The notes under the pieces: generated by a model
What the model was told of the DNA's origin: nothing
The model's database searches: none
Seen by the model: the letters and a program-made list of their open reading frames with translations, nothing else
Part shown: positions 1-12,469 of the stretch, piece by piece
How the letters are laid out: each line of letters opens with the position of its first letter
How positions within the stretch are numbered: the first letter of the stretch is position 1
DNA from: Actinomyces faecalis
GTDB taxonomy: Bacteria > Actinomycetota > Actinomycetes > Actinomycetales > Actinomycetaceae
DNA: 64,000 bases
Assembly: GCF_013184985.2 (NCBI RefSeq)
Contig: NZ_CP063418.1
Location: forward strand, 1,984,001-2,048,000
Direction of reading: 5' to 3'
Position numbers and translations under genes: made by a program

Positions 1-1629
1 GTCCGCGTACTCGGTGAAGACGACCACCCGCTCATTCGTCCACGTCCTGCCGTCAGGCCGGCAGACGGCGTCGAGGAAGGAGAGGAGGGCCTCCAGACGG
101 GAGTCGGGGCGGGACTGATAGCCCCGGGCCCAGGCGGCCAGGTCCTCAAGCTGACCACGCGTGGCGGCCGACAGCGGGTTCGAGGCGCGAGTAGCCAGGA
201 GCGTATCCATCTCCGGCTGAGCAGCCAGTCCCTCCTCCTCATCGGACTGGCCGGAGCCCATAACCTCCGTGTAGTAGTCGTCGTCCAGGTCGTCGAAACC
301 GTCCAGACCGCCGCCGGGGACCGACTGGTCGAGGTATCCCTCAAGCGTCCGCGCGAAGGCCCAGGGGCTAGACAGGAAGCGCTTCTTGAGCAGGAGTGCG
401 GCGATGTCCAGGTGCCTGTGCCCCTGCGAGCGCCCAGATTCCCGCAGGAGGCCGTCGAGGGTGGCGTAGACCTGCTCCTCATCCGGCGAGGCGTCATAGG
501 CGAGCACCTTGACCTCGCGGTGGCGAAAGTCCTTCTCCTTAATTTGCGTCTTCAGACGCCTCACCGTCACCTCGTCCAGGGCGGTGGCATCAATGTCCGC
601 GCCGCGAGCGAAGCGGCGTGGGTCGATCATCTCCAGCAGAGCAGAGAAGGATTCGGTGTACCCGTTGTGGGGTGTGGCAGACAGGAAGAGACGGTGTTCG
701 CAGCTGTCCGCCAGACGCCTCAGTGCCCGGGTCCGCTGGGAGTCGACCGCGTAGCCTCGAGTATCACGCCCCCCCCCCGCAGTTGTCGGCGCCGCCGGGG
801 CCACATGGTGCGCCTCATCGACGACGAGCACATCGAAAGCGTAGGAGCGAGCCGTACCAGACCGGGCGGCGTCAGACAGGACCTCACGCAAGAGCCGTTG
901 GGCGCGCATGCCGGGCAGCCAGGCCATGGAGACGATGACGCGCGGGTGGAGGCGCAGTGGGTTGGCGGCCAGCCCATAGGTGCGCCGGTCGGCAGCCATG
1001 CGGGCCGAGTCCACAATGACGAAGTCGAGACCGAACTTCTCACGCATCTCATCGCGCCACTTCAGAGCCAGGCTCGGCGGGCACACGATGATGACCGAGC
1101 GTGCGCGGTGGCGCAGCAACAGCTCCTGGATCACCAGCCCCGCCTCGATCGTCTTGCCCAGGCCAACATCATCAGCCAGCAGGAGGTTGGTGCGTGGGGC
1201 TGCCAGCGCCCGGCGTAGGGGCTCAAGCTGGTAGGGCTCCAGGGTGGCGCCGGAACGGAAGGGGGCCTGGAAGGCCTTCGGGTCGGCTGAGGTGACGGCA
1301 CCCCAGCGCACAGCGTCAACGAAGGCACCAAGAGTCTCGGGCGAGTCGAAGGCGTCCGCGTCAATGGACTCAGCTAGACCGCGGTCCGGCACCACCGACT
1401 GCCCGACCTCCAGTTCCCAGACCACGGTGAGCTCCTCACCCATACGGTCCTCATCGAGAGACTGTAGATCGACGACGTGCTCGAGGCGAGAAACGCCGTC
1501 GTCGGCAGGACTGCGGGGAAGGCCCTGCTCCGCAACGTTGGTCACCGCCCACACGGAGCCTCGGACCTGAACGACCTGTCCGGTCTGAGGGACCTCAGGG
1601 GCACGCGATGGCGAGGTGATCTGGGGCAC
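1..1629 (-). CDS. drmD: DISARM-type SNF2 helicase DrmD, partial (C-terminus beyond the left edge)
   Basis: The reverse strand reads as one open frame of 543 codons from a GTG at 1629 to the window edge. It has the helicase motifs of an SNF2 ATPase: Walker A (DDVGLGKT, about residues 153-160), a DEAH box (VVDEAH, about 270-274) and motif III (LSATPHNG, about 316-323). The N-terminal beta-rich segment followed by EPYQLEPLRRAL resembles DrmD of DISARM, a restriction-like phage-defence system (family knowledge; DrmD is the class 1 helicase). GGAG lies 9 nt before the GTG. An uninterrupted run of ten G (plus-strand C at 769-778) encodes glycines just after the DEAH box; as given, the frame is intact across it. 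Partner genes (drmA, drmB, drmC, methylase) would lie outside the window. A generic SNF2 helicase is the alternative. Confidence 0.78.
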   Translation of the reverse strand, partial: MPQITSPSRAPEVPQTGQVVQVRGSVWAVTNVAEQGLPRSPADDGVSRLEHVVDLQSLDEDRMGEELTVVWELEVGQSVVPDRGLAESIDADAFDSPETLGAFVDAVRWGAVTSADPKAFQAPFRSGATLEPYQLEPLRRALAAPRTNLLLADDVGLGKTIEAGLVIQELLLRHRARSVIIVCPPSLALKWRDEMREKFGLDFVIVDSARMAADRRTYGLAANPLRLHPRVIVSMAWLPGMRAQRLLREVLSDAARSGTARSYAFDVLVVDEAHHVAPAAPTTAGGGRDTRGYAVDSQRTRALRRLADSCEHRLFLSATPHNGYTESFSALLEMIDPRRFARGADIDATALDEVTVRRLKTQIKEKDFRHREVKVLAYDASPDEEQVYATLDGLLRESGRSQGHRHLDIAALLLKKRFLSSPWAFARTLEGYLDQSVPGGGLDGFDDLDDDYYTEVMGSGQSDEEEGLAAQPEMDTLLATRASNPLSAATRGQLEDLAAWARGYQSRPDSRLEALLSFLDAVCRPDGRTWTNERVVVFTEYAD

Positions 1630-1681
1630 GAGGATTATCTCCGGTCGCCTGGAGCAGTGATTCGCGCGGTACGAGCCGCCA

Positions 1682-1710
1682 CGCGGTCGCGTTATTCTAA
1701 CGCGACCGCG
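1682..1710. promoter_or_regulatory. Perfect dyad upstream of the drmD-like gene
   Basis: Two perfectly complementary 13-nt arms (CGCGGTCGCGTTA and TAACGCGACCGCG) flank a 3-nt centre, 53-81 bp before the GTG start of the helicase. On the minus strand a TATAAC box (about 1713-1718) lies directly upstream of the dyad, so the dyad would cover the transcription start. It looks like an operator for a dimeric repressor. No terminator-like T tract follows it. The regulator is unknown. Confidence 0.5.
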
Positions 1711-1796
1711 GTGTTATAGCACACCACTCAGGCGCTTATGGGCAGGCCTCATCCAGGCCCCGACACCCCAGGTGACGTGAATGCACCGGTACTTTC

Positions 1797-2201
1797 TTAG
1801 AACAGCCGCGGCTGAGCGGGCGCGGCCGACTCCAGCCAGGCCACGAGCGCCGAGTGCGAGTCCTCCAGCATCCCCAGGTCATAACGGACCTGTCCAACCT
1901 GACAGGCCACGTCCACCACCCGGCCGCCTGCTCCACGCCTGCGGGCGTCAGCCAGCACCATATCCTGGCGCGGTATGCAGAGCTTTGGGCGCCAGGACAA
2001 GGACACGAGCCGGTACCACTCCACCGCCTCGTCCCCGAAGCAGGCCACCCCGCTCATCCAACGCCGGTCACCGGGACGGCGCAACGCGCACTCGAAGGAG
2101 CCGACCTGGCCAGCCAGCAGCCGTACCCGCAGCAGGATGAGGGCAACGAGCACCAGTGCAGCCGCGAGGACCGCGATCACGCACCAGCCCGCCGTCGTCA
2201 T
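1797..2201 (-). CDS. DUF2550 family membrane protein
   Basis: This 134-residue protein starts at ATG 2201, one base after the atpC stop, so it is almost certainly co-transcribed with the ATP synthase genes. An N-terminal membrane helix (about residues 6-26, VIAVLAAALVLVALILL) is followed by a soluble domain with WMSGVACFGDEAVEWYRLVSLSWRPK and a C-terminal ARRRGAGGRVVDVACQVG segment. This matches the DUF2550 proteins that sit immediately downstream of atpC in many actinobacteria. The family has no established function; its position suggests a link to the ATP synthase or the envelope, but this is inference. A longer frame reaching 2339 overlaps atpC and is rejected as the start. Confidence 0.85.
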   Translation of the reverse strand: MTTAGWCVIAVLAAALVLVALILLRVRLLAGQVGSFECALRRPGDRRWMSGVACFGDEAVEWYRLVSLSWRPKLCIPRQDMVLADARRRGAGGRVVDVACQVGQVRYDLGMLEDSHSALVAWLESAAPAQPRLF

Positions 2202-2202
2202 C

Positions 2203-4049
<1,847 letters not shown>

Positions 4050-4070
4050 CTAGATGGGCTCGGCCGGTGG

Positions 4071-5015
4071 TTACTCGGCTGCCAGTGCGTCAGCACCCGA
4101 GACGATCTCTGAGATCTCCTGGGTGATGTCGCCCTGGCGTGCCTGGTTAGCGAGCCTGGTGTAGGTGTTGATGAGGTCCTCGGCGTTGTCCGTGGCGGTG
4201 TGCATGGCCTGCTGGCGGCTGGCCAGCTCCGAGGCCGCGGCCTGGAGCAGGGCGTTGCGGATGCGGCTGCGCACGTATCGGGTCAGCAGCGCGTCCAGCA
4301 CCAGCTCGGCCGAGGGCTCGAACTCGTAGATCGGAGCCGCTCCGGTGGACTCCGCCCGTATTTTCTCAGTGCCGGCGACGATGTCGTCGCGGTTGAGCTT
4401 GCCCGGTCCATCGACGTCGACGACGGTGAGGGGCAGCATCCGGCGGACCTCGGCGACCTGGGAGACCATGGAGACGTAGCGGGTGAAGACGATGTAGACC
4501 TCACCAACGCCTCCTTCCTCACCGGGAGCCAGGAAGCGCTCTAGCAGCTCCTGGGCGATCTCCTCGATCATCTCCTCGCTGGGGCGGTCCGACTCCCCGG
4601 TCCACGACTGCGCGACCTCACGGCCGCGGAAGGAGAAGTAGGACAGCGCCCGGCGCCCTGCAGTGAAGACCACCGGCTCCTTGCCCTCCTCAAGGAGCTG
4701 GTCGAGGAGCCTCTCGGACTCACGCAGGACAGTGGCCGAGTAGGCGCCCGCCATGCCGCGGTCCGAGGTGACGACGAGCACGGCCACCCGCGCGGTGTCC
4801 GTGCGCTCCTGGGTGATCGGGTGGTCGAGGCTGGAGTGGGTGCCAACAGCGGCCACCGCCTGGCTCAGGGCGTGGTCGTAGGGCCCTGCCTCCTGGGCGT
4901 TGCGGCGCGCGGCGCCGATCCGGGAGGAGGCGATGAGCTCCATCGCCTTAAAGACCTTCTGAAGGGTCTGGGTGGACCGGATCCGCTGCTTGTAGACGCG
5001 CTGGTTGCCTGCCAC
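4071..5015 (-). CDS. atpG: ATP synthase F1 gamma subunit
   Basis: Gamma forms the rotating central shaft that couples Fo rotation to catalysis in beta. The 314-residue product starts with the conserved RIRSTQTLQKVFKAMELIASSRI coiled-coil and ends with the matching C-terminal helix, which has ALLQAAASELASRQQAMHTATDNAEDLI. Both are diagnostic. The ATG at 5015 lies one base after the atpA stop, so the two genes are translationally close. The length fits actinobacterial gamma subunits, which carry small insertions compared with E. coli. Confidence 0.97.
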   Translation of the reverse strand: MAGNQRVYKQRIRSTQTLQKVFKAMELIASSRIGAARRNAQEAGPYDHALSQAVAAVGTHSSLDHPITQERTDTARVAVLVVTSDRGMAGAYSATVLRESERLLDQLLEEGKEPVVFTAGRRALSYFSFRGREVAQSWTGESDRPSEEMIEEIAQELLERFLAPGEEGGVGEVYIVFTRYVSMVSQVAEVRRMLPLTVVDVDGPGKLNRDDIVAGTEKIRAESTGAAPIYEFEPSAELVLDALLTRYVRSRIRNALLQAAASELASRQQAMHTATDNAEDLINTYTRLANQARQGDITQEISEIVSGADALAAE

Positions 5016-5016
5016 G

Positions 5017-6648
5017 TCAGCCCCTCTTGAGCACGATCTGCTCGCTCGTGCGCTCAGCCGGGGCCTCGTCCTCGGCAGCAGCGACCCCGCCGGTCAGCAG
5101 GCGGTCTCCGGCCGCGTAGGAGCTGCGGAAGGCCTCGACCTCGGACTTGAGCTGCGCCTCAGTCTCCTCGGAAAGCTGGCCGGAGGTGCGGATGGTCTCC
5201 AGCACTGAGGAGCCGCGGCGCAAGTGGCTCAGCAGCGCGGCCTCGAAGGGTAGGACCTCGCTAACCTCCAGGTCGTCGAGGTACCCGTTGGTCCCGGTCC
5301 ACACGCTGACGACCTGCTCTTCAACCGGGTAGGGCGTGAACTGGGGCTGCTTGAGCAGCTCCATGAGCCGCTCGCCGCGGGTCAGCTGCTGACGCGTGGC
5401 AGCGTCCAGGTCTGAGGCGAACATGGCGAAGGCCTGCATCGAGCGGTACTGCGCGAGCGTGAGCTTGAGCGTGCCGGCCACCTTCTTCATCGCCTTGATC
5501 TGGGCCGCGCCACCCACACGGGACACCGAGATGCCCACGTCGACGGCGGGGCGCTGGTCAGCGTTGAACAGGTCGGACTGCAGGAAGATCTGCCCGTCGG
5601 TGATGGAGATGACGTTGGTCGGGATGTAGGCCGAGACGTCGTTGGCCTTGGTCTCGATAATCGGCAGGCCGGTCATCGAGCCGGCGCCGAGCTCGTCAGA
5701 GAGCTTGGCGCAGCGCTCCAGCAGACGCGAGTGCAGGTAGAAGACGTCACCGGGGTAGGCCTCGCGGCCCGGCGGACGGCGCAGCAGCAGCGAGACCGCT
5801 CGGTAGGCCTCGGCCTGCTTGGACAGGTCATCGAAGATGATGAGCACGTGCTTGCCCGCGTACATCCAGTGCTGGCCGATGGCTGAGCCGGTGTAGGGCG
5901 ACAGGTACTTGAATCCCGCGGGGTCCGAGGCCGGGGAGGCGATGATGGTCGTGTACTCCAGGGCGCCGCGCTCCTCCAGCGTGGCGCGCACCGAGGCGAT
6001 GGTCGAGCCCTTCTGGCCGGTGGCCACGTAGATGCAGCGCACCTGCTTGTCAGGGTCACCGGAGTCCCAGGCAGCCTTCTGGTTGAGGATGGTGTCCAGG
6101 GCGATGGCCGTCTTACCGGTCTTGCGGTCACCGATGATGAGCTGACGCTGACCACGACCGATCGGGATCATCGAGTCAATGGCCTTCAGACCCGTCTGCA
6201 GCGGCTCGTGCACCGACTTACGAGCCATGACGCCAGGGGCCTGGAGCTCCAGGGCGCGCCGACCCTCGGAGGCGATCTCGCCCAGACCGTCAATCGGTCG
6301 GCCCAGGGGGTCCACCACGCGTCCCAGGTAGCCGTCACCGACGGGAACCGAGAGCACCTCGCCGGTGCGGCGAACCGTCTGGCCCTCGTCGATCCCAGTG
6401 AAGTCGCCCAGGACGACGACGCCGATCTGGCGCTCATCCAGGTTCATCGCCAGGCCCGCAGTGCCGTCCTCGAAGGTCAGCAGCTCGTTGGCCATGACGC
6501 CAGGCAGGCCTTCGACGTGCGCGATGCCGTCTGCGGCGAAGACGACGTGCCCGACCTCCTCAGCAGCCACCTCGGCGGGCTTGTAGGACTCGACGAACTC
6601 GTCGAGCGCGGAGCGGATCTCCTCCGGCCTGATGGTCAGGTCTGCCAT
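5017..6648 (-). CDS. atpA: ATP synthase F1 alpha subunit
   Basis: Alpha provides the non-catalytic nucleotide sites of F1. The 543-residue product has the beta-barrel domain ([20 protein letters not shown]), Walker A (GDRKTGKTA), the arginine-finger region and the C-terminal alpha domain ([24 protein letters not shown]). The start is ATG 6648, preceded by AAGGAG with a 7-nt spacer; the frame is open much further upstream (to 7011), but that part overlaps atpH and has no alpha-subunit similarity. A 65-nt gap separates it from atpH, and atpG follows after one base. Confidence 0.97.
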   Translation of the reverse strand: MADLTIRPEEIRSALDEFVESYKPAEVAAEEVGHVVFAADGIAHVEGLPGVMANELLTFEDGTAGLAMNLDERQIGVVVLGDFTGIDEGQTVRRTGEVLSVPVGDGYLGRVVDPLGRPIDGLGEIASEGRRALELQAPGVMARKSVHEPLQTGLKAIDSMIPIGRGQRQLIIGDRKTGKTAIALDTILNQKAAWDSGDPDKQVRCIYVATGQKGSTIASVRATLEERGALEYTTIIASPASDPAGFKYLSPYTGSAIGQHWMYAGKHVLIIFDDLSKQAEAYRAVSLLLRRPPGREAYPGDVFYLHSRLLERCAKLSDELGAGSMTGLPIIETKANDVSAYIPTNVISITDGQIFLQSDLFNADQRPAVDVGISVSRVGGAAQIKAMKKVAGTLKLTLAQYRSMQAFAMFASDLDAATRQQLTRGERLMELLKQPQFTPYPVEEQVVSVWTGTNGYLDDLEVSEVLPFEAALLSHLRRGSSVLETIRTSGQLSEETEAQLKSEVEAFRSSYAAGDRLLTGGVAAAEDEAPAERTSEQIVLKRG

Positions 6649-6713
6649 CTGTCGTCTCCTTAGGGTGGTGGAACCGGTCCGCTGGGGACCGCACGTGTGT
6701 GGTGCGAGCGGCG

Positions 6714-9300
<2,587 letters not shown>

Positions 9301-9392
9301 CGGACCTCCTTGGACGATGGGCCGCGCCCCGGTGCGGGCGCTCCTGCGCGTCAGCCTAGCTCAAAATCACAGGCCTAAAGTCACACCCACGC

Positions 9393-9851
9393 TCAGGTCC
9401 GAGAGCCAGGGGCTCTCAGCTCCACCGTCAGCGCCCGCCCCCGGGCCAGGCCGACGACCTCGACCGCCGTGACCGCGAGGAGAATCACAGCCAGGGGGAC
9501 GAGGAACCAGCCCTTGGAGAAGCTGTCCTTGTAGGGCCCGGCCAGCACGACGACCACGACCATGACCATGATCTTCGCGGCGAAGGAGAGCATGACGCCC
9601 CCGGAGGCCAGCAACGGGAAGCGGTCCCAGGGAACCGCCAAGGCAGCTGCGGTGATGAGGGTCAGCACTGCCCCGGCACCCGTCCCCCAGGCGGCTCCAG
9701 CCCAGGCAGGCCCGCCAGCCATGGCACCTCCTGCCAGCGCCAGCGCAGCCAGCACGAGGCCGACGCCGAGCACCCGCCAGGCGGTTCGGCGGAAGACCTC
9801 CTGGTGGCTGACAGGGCCGGTGGGCGCAGTCGGGACGGACGTGGTCCTCAT
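9393..9851 (-). CDS. AtpI-like membrane protein
   Basis: This 152-residue protein has four hydrophobic segments (about 26-46, 52-72, 80-106 and 116-134) and lies directly upstream of atpB, the usual place of atpI, whose product assists c-ring assembly. The sequence is poorly conserved, as AtpI-like proteins usually are, so the call rests mainly on position, length and topology. It overlaps the upstream transferase by 4 nt (ATGA). Confidence 0.65.
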   Translation of the reverse strand: MRTTSVPTAPTGPVSHQEVFRRTAWRVLGVGLVLAALALAGGAMAGGPAWAGAAWGTGAGAVLTLITAAALAVPWDRFPLLASGGVMLSFAAKIMVMVVVVVLAGPYKDSFSKGWFLVPLAVILLAVTAVEVVGLARGRALTVELRAPGSRT

Positions 9852-10984
9852 AAGCGGTCCTCAGGTCGCAGACGACGGGTCGTGACACGCCGCCTCCACG
9901 CCTGGCGCAGGCCCGGCATGAGGTCGACGGTCAGGAGCACGGTAACCACCAGCGCGATCCCGGCTCCTGGCAGCACCCAGCGCAGCGGGAAGAAGGCCAT
10001 CGCCGCTACGGAGTAGGAGGCCACAGCGGCCCACAGGTACATCACCAGCACCGCCCGCCGGTGGGAGTGCCCGGCAGCCAGGAGCCGGTGGTGCATGTGC
10101 ATGCGGTCAGGGTGGAAAGGGCTGTGTCCCGCTCTGGTCCGCCGCACGATAGCCATGATCATGTCCGTCAGCGGCAGCAGGAGCACGGCCAGCGGCAGCA
10201 GGATCGGCAGGAAGACCGGCAGCGCGGTCTGGCCTGCAAAGGCGCCAGGGTCGATCTGGCCGGTGACGATGATCGTGGCTGCGGCCGAGAGCAGCCCCAG
10301 CTGCATCGAGCCGGAGTCCCCCATAAAGATCTTTGCCGGGTGGAAGTTGTGTGGCAGGAACCCAAGGCAGATTCCCAGCAGCGCCGCCACGACCGTGGCC
10401 GCCAACGAGGTGTAGGAGCCCGGCGAGGTCATGCGCGTGAGCACGTAGACGTAGGCGAAGAAGGCACTGGCTCCGATCCCGATGATGCCGGCCGCCAACC
10501 CGTCCAGCCCGTCGACGAAGTTGACGGCGTTGATCGCCGCGACCACGACGAGCACGGTGGAGACCAGTGACAGGCGCGAGGAGCCGATGGTCAGTCCCCC
10601 GATGGGGAAGGTGATGAGCTGGACCCCCTGCCAGGCCATGAGACCGCCCGCCAGCATCTGCCCGGAGAGCTTGGCCAGCCAGTCCAGGTCCCACAGGTCG
10701 TCGATGACGCCGAGGACGCACACCAGTCCTGCCCCCAGCACCACGGCCCAGGCCGACCGGTCAATGACGCCCCCGAGGAAGGGCACGCTGGAGGCCACCG
10801 CCATCGCGGTAGCGAAGCCGACGAACATCGCCACGCCTCCCAGCCGGGGAATCGGCGTGGAGTGCACGTCCCTGGCGCGCACGGGCGTGAGCGCGTGGGT
10901 GACGAGAGCGACGTGCCGGACCACCGGGACCGTCAGGTAGGTGACGGCCGTCGCGATGAGCATGATGAGCAGGTAGAGCCTCAC
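9848..10984 (-). CDS. WecA/TagO-family undecaprenyl-phosphate sugar-1-phosphate transferase
   Basis: This enzyme moves a sugar phosphate (probably GlcNAc-1-P) from UDP-sugar to undecaprenyl (or decaprenyl) phosphate, starting synthesis of a cell-wall polymer linkage. The 378-residue polytopic protein has the family motifs in order: PIPRLGG near the N-terminus, GVIDDLWDLDW, NAVNFVDGLDGLAAG, FMGDSGSMQLG and the HPDRMHMHHRLL histidine loop. This is the gene found just before atpI in many actinobacteria. The GTG start at 10984 overlaps the Sua5-like stop by 4 nt. MraY is unlikely, given the WecA-type histidine motif. Confidence 0.88.
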   Translation of the reverse strand: MRLYLLIMLIATAVTYLTVPVVRHVALVTHALTPVRARDVHSTPIPRLGGVAMFVGFATAMAVASSVPFLGGVIDRSAWAVVLGAGLVCVLGVIDDLWDLDWLAKLSGQMLAGGLMAWQGVQLITFPIGGLTIGSSRLSLVSTVLVVVAAINAVNFVDGLDGLAAGIIGIGASAFFAYVYVLTRMTSPGSYTSLAATVVAALLGICLGFLPHNFHPAKIFMGDSGSMQLGLLSAAATIIVTGQIDPGAFAGQTALPVFLPILLPLAVLLLPLTDMIMAIVRRTRAGHSPFHPDRMHMHHRLLAAGHSHRRAVLVMYLWAAVASYSVAAMAFFPLRWVLPGAGIALVVTVLLTVDLMPGLRQAWRRRVTTRRLRPEDRL

Positions 10985-11709
10985 GGGCGCCGGGCCTCGC
11001 TATCGGCTGTCATCGGGGCGGCACCCGCCCGTGCCAGGACGGGGTCGAGGACGGCAGCGAGCTGGCTGGCCGGGAGCACGCCGTCACGGATGACGACGGG
11101 ATCCAGCGCGTGGCCCCCAGCCAGCGAGATGATCGTGGAGGGGACGGGGCCAGGGGTGGCTCCGCCGTCGAGCAGGAGGATGTCCTCCTCACCACGGCTC
11201 TCTGGGGCGGCGTCGGGTGAGTCTGCCTCGCGCACGCGACCAGGGAAGGCAGCCTTCCCCCCGGCCGCGTCGGCTGCCGGGGGCTGGCCGGTGTGGTTGG
11301 CGCTGGTAACCGCCATCGGGCCGGTGTCGCGTAGCAGCTCCAGGGCGAGGGGGTGGTCCGGCATGCGCACAGCGATCGTGCCGCCGGTCTCCCCCAGGTC
11401 CCAGCCCAGGTCTGAAGCGGCGTCGAGGATGATGGTCAGGGCTCCGGGCCAGAAGGCCTCCATCAGCGCCTGCGCCGTCGGGGGGACGGCTGCGACGACG
11501 CCGTCAAGCTGCTCCGGTCCGGCCACGAGGACAGGTGGGGGCATCTGGCGCCCACGCCCCTTGGCCTCCAGCAGGTGCGCGACGGCGGCAGCGTCGGAGG
11601 CGAGGGTACCGATGCCGTAGACGGTGTCAGTCGGGATGATGACGAGCCCGCCGTCACGCACGTGTGCGACAACGGTGCTCAGGGGCCGGTCCTCGTTCAC
11701 GTCCGACAT
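10981..11709 (-). CDS. Sua5/YciO/YrdC family threonylcarbamoyl-AMP synthase
   Basis: This enzyme makes threonylcarbamoyl-AMP for the t6A modification of ANN-decoding tRNAs. The YrdC core is clear: GGLVIIPTDTVYGIG, AKGRGRQMPPPVLV, WPGALTIIL, TIAVRMPDHPLAL, MAVTSANHTGQPPA and GPVPSTIISLAG. About 242 residues. Start choice is open: GGGAGG directly abuts the ATG at 11709 but lies 9 nt before an in-frame GTG at 11700 (codon 4), which is therefore the better initiator. The frame upstream to 11919 overlaps the regulator and is ignored. An acidic insertion (EADSPDAAPESRGEED) before the last motif is unusual. Confidence 0.9.
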   Translation of the reverse strand: MSDVNEDRPLSTVVAHVRDGGLVIIPTDTVYGIGTLASDAAAVAHLLEAKGRGRQMPPPVLVAGPEQLDGVVAAVPPTAQALMEAFWPGALTIILDAASDLGWDLGETGGTIAVRMPDHPLALELLRDTGPMAVTSANHTGQPPAADAAGGKAAFPGRVREADSPDAAPESRGEEDILLLDGGATPGPVPSTIISLAGGHALDPVVIRDGVLPASQLAAVLDPVLARAGAAPMTADSEARRP

Positions 11710-11743
11710 CCTCCCACGATCCTGCCCGCGCCTGGCGACCGCC

Positions 11744-12469
11744 TCACACGATGCGCCGCGCGGCGGCCCAGCGGGTGAGCTCGTTGCGGTTTGAGAGCTG
11801 AAGCTTGCGCAGCACCGCAGACACGTGCGTCTCAACCGTCTTGACCGAGATGAAGAGCTCGCAGGCACACTCCTTGTAGGTGTAGCCGCGGGCGATGAGC
11901 CGCATGACCTCGCGCTCACGCGCGGACAGACGGTCCAGCTCGGAGTCGGCCACGGCTACCTCTCCCGCCCCGGCGCCGAAGGCGTCCAGGACGAAACCCG
12001 CAAGCCTCGGGGAGAAGGCAGCGTCCCCTGCAGCCACACGTCGCACCGCCTGGGCCAGGTCCTCGGTGGAGATGGCCTTGGTGACGTATCCACGAGCGCC
12101 GGCGCGGATGACGCCGACCACGTCCTCCGAGGCGTCGGAGACGCTCAGCGCCAGGAAACGGGTGGCGGGGACGTCGTGACAGGAGGCCACGACCTCCGCT
12201 CCTCCCCCGCCGTTGCCGCCAGGCAGGTGGACGTCAAGAAGGACGACGTCGGGTACGAGCGCGTGGACCGCCGCGACCGCGCCCTCGACGTCGTCCGCCT
12301 CAGCGACCACCTCGAGGTCGGCAGCGTGCGAGGTCAGCTCAGCACGAACACCGGCACGGACCAGGGCGTGGTCGTCCACGACGAGAACGCGCAGGCGGGA
12401 GGGAGCCTCGTCGTCGACGCCGTTCTGGGAGACGGGAGCGGTGGAAGAGGAGGAGGTCGGGGCCATCAT
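11744..12469 (-). CDS. NarL/LuxR-type response regulator
   Basis: This is the output partner of the adjacent histidine kinase, with a 4-nt ATGA overlap. The receiver domain (about 26-145) has the acidic pair in VLVVDDH, the phospho-acceptor Asp near residue 79 in VVLLDVHLPGG, and ALSVSDA plus GYVTKAIS for the switch Thr/Ser and Lys. The C-terminal LuxR helix-turn-helix (about 178-235) has LSAREREVMRLIARGYTYKE and SVKTVETHVSAVLRKL. Targets cannot be read from the sequence; the kinase's PspC domain hints at envelope stress. Confidence 0.93.
   Translation of the reverse strand: MMAPTSSSSTAPVSQNGVDDEAPSRLRVLVVDDHALVRAGVRAELTSHAADLEVVAEADDVEGAVAAVHALVPDVVLLDVHLPGGNGGGGAEVVASCHDVPATRFLALSVSDASEDVVGVIRAGARGYVTKAISTEDLAQAVRRVAAGDAAFSPRLAGFVLDAFGAGAGEVAVADSELDRLSAREREVMRLIARGYTYKECACELFISVKTVETHVSAVLRKLQLSNRNELTRWAAARRIV

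Noticed and set aside
720..1052. A frameshift or pseudogene in the helicase because of the G tract
   Set aside because: I checked codon phase on both sides of the ten-G run: the DEAH side and the SATPHNG side are in the same frame, so the gene is intact as sequenced.
412..1218. Plus-strand frames in the first 1.2 kb
   Set aside because: They are antisense to the helicase, whose motifs are unmistakable on the minus strand.
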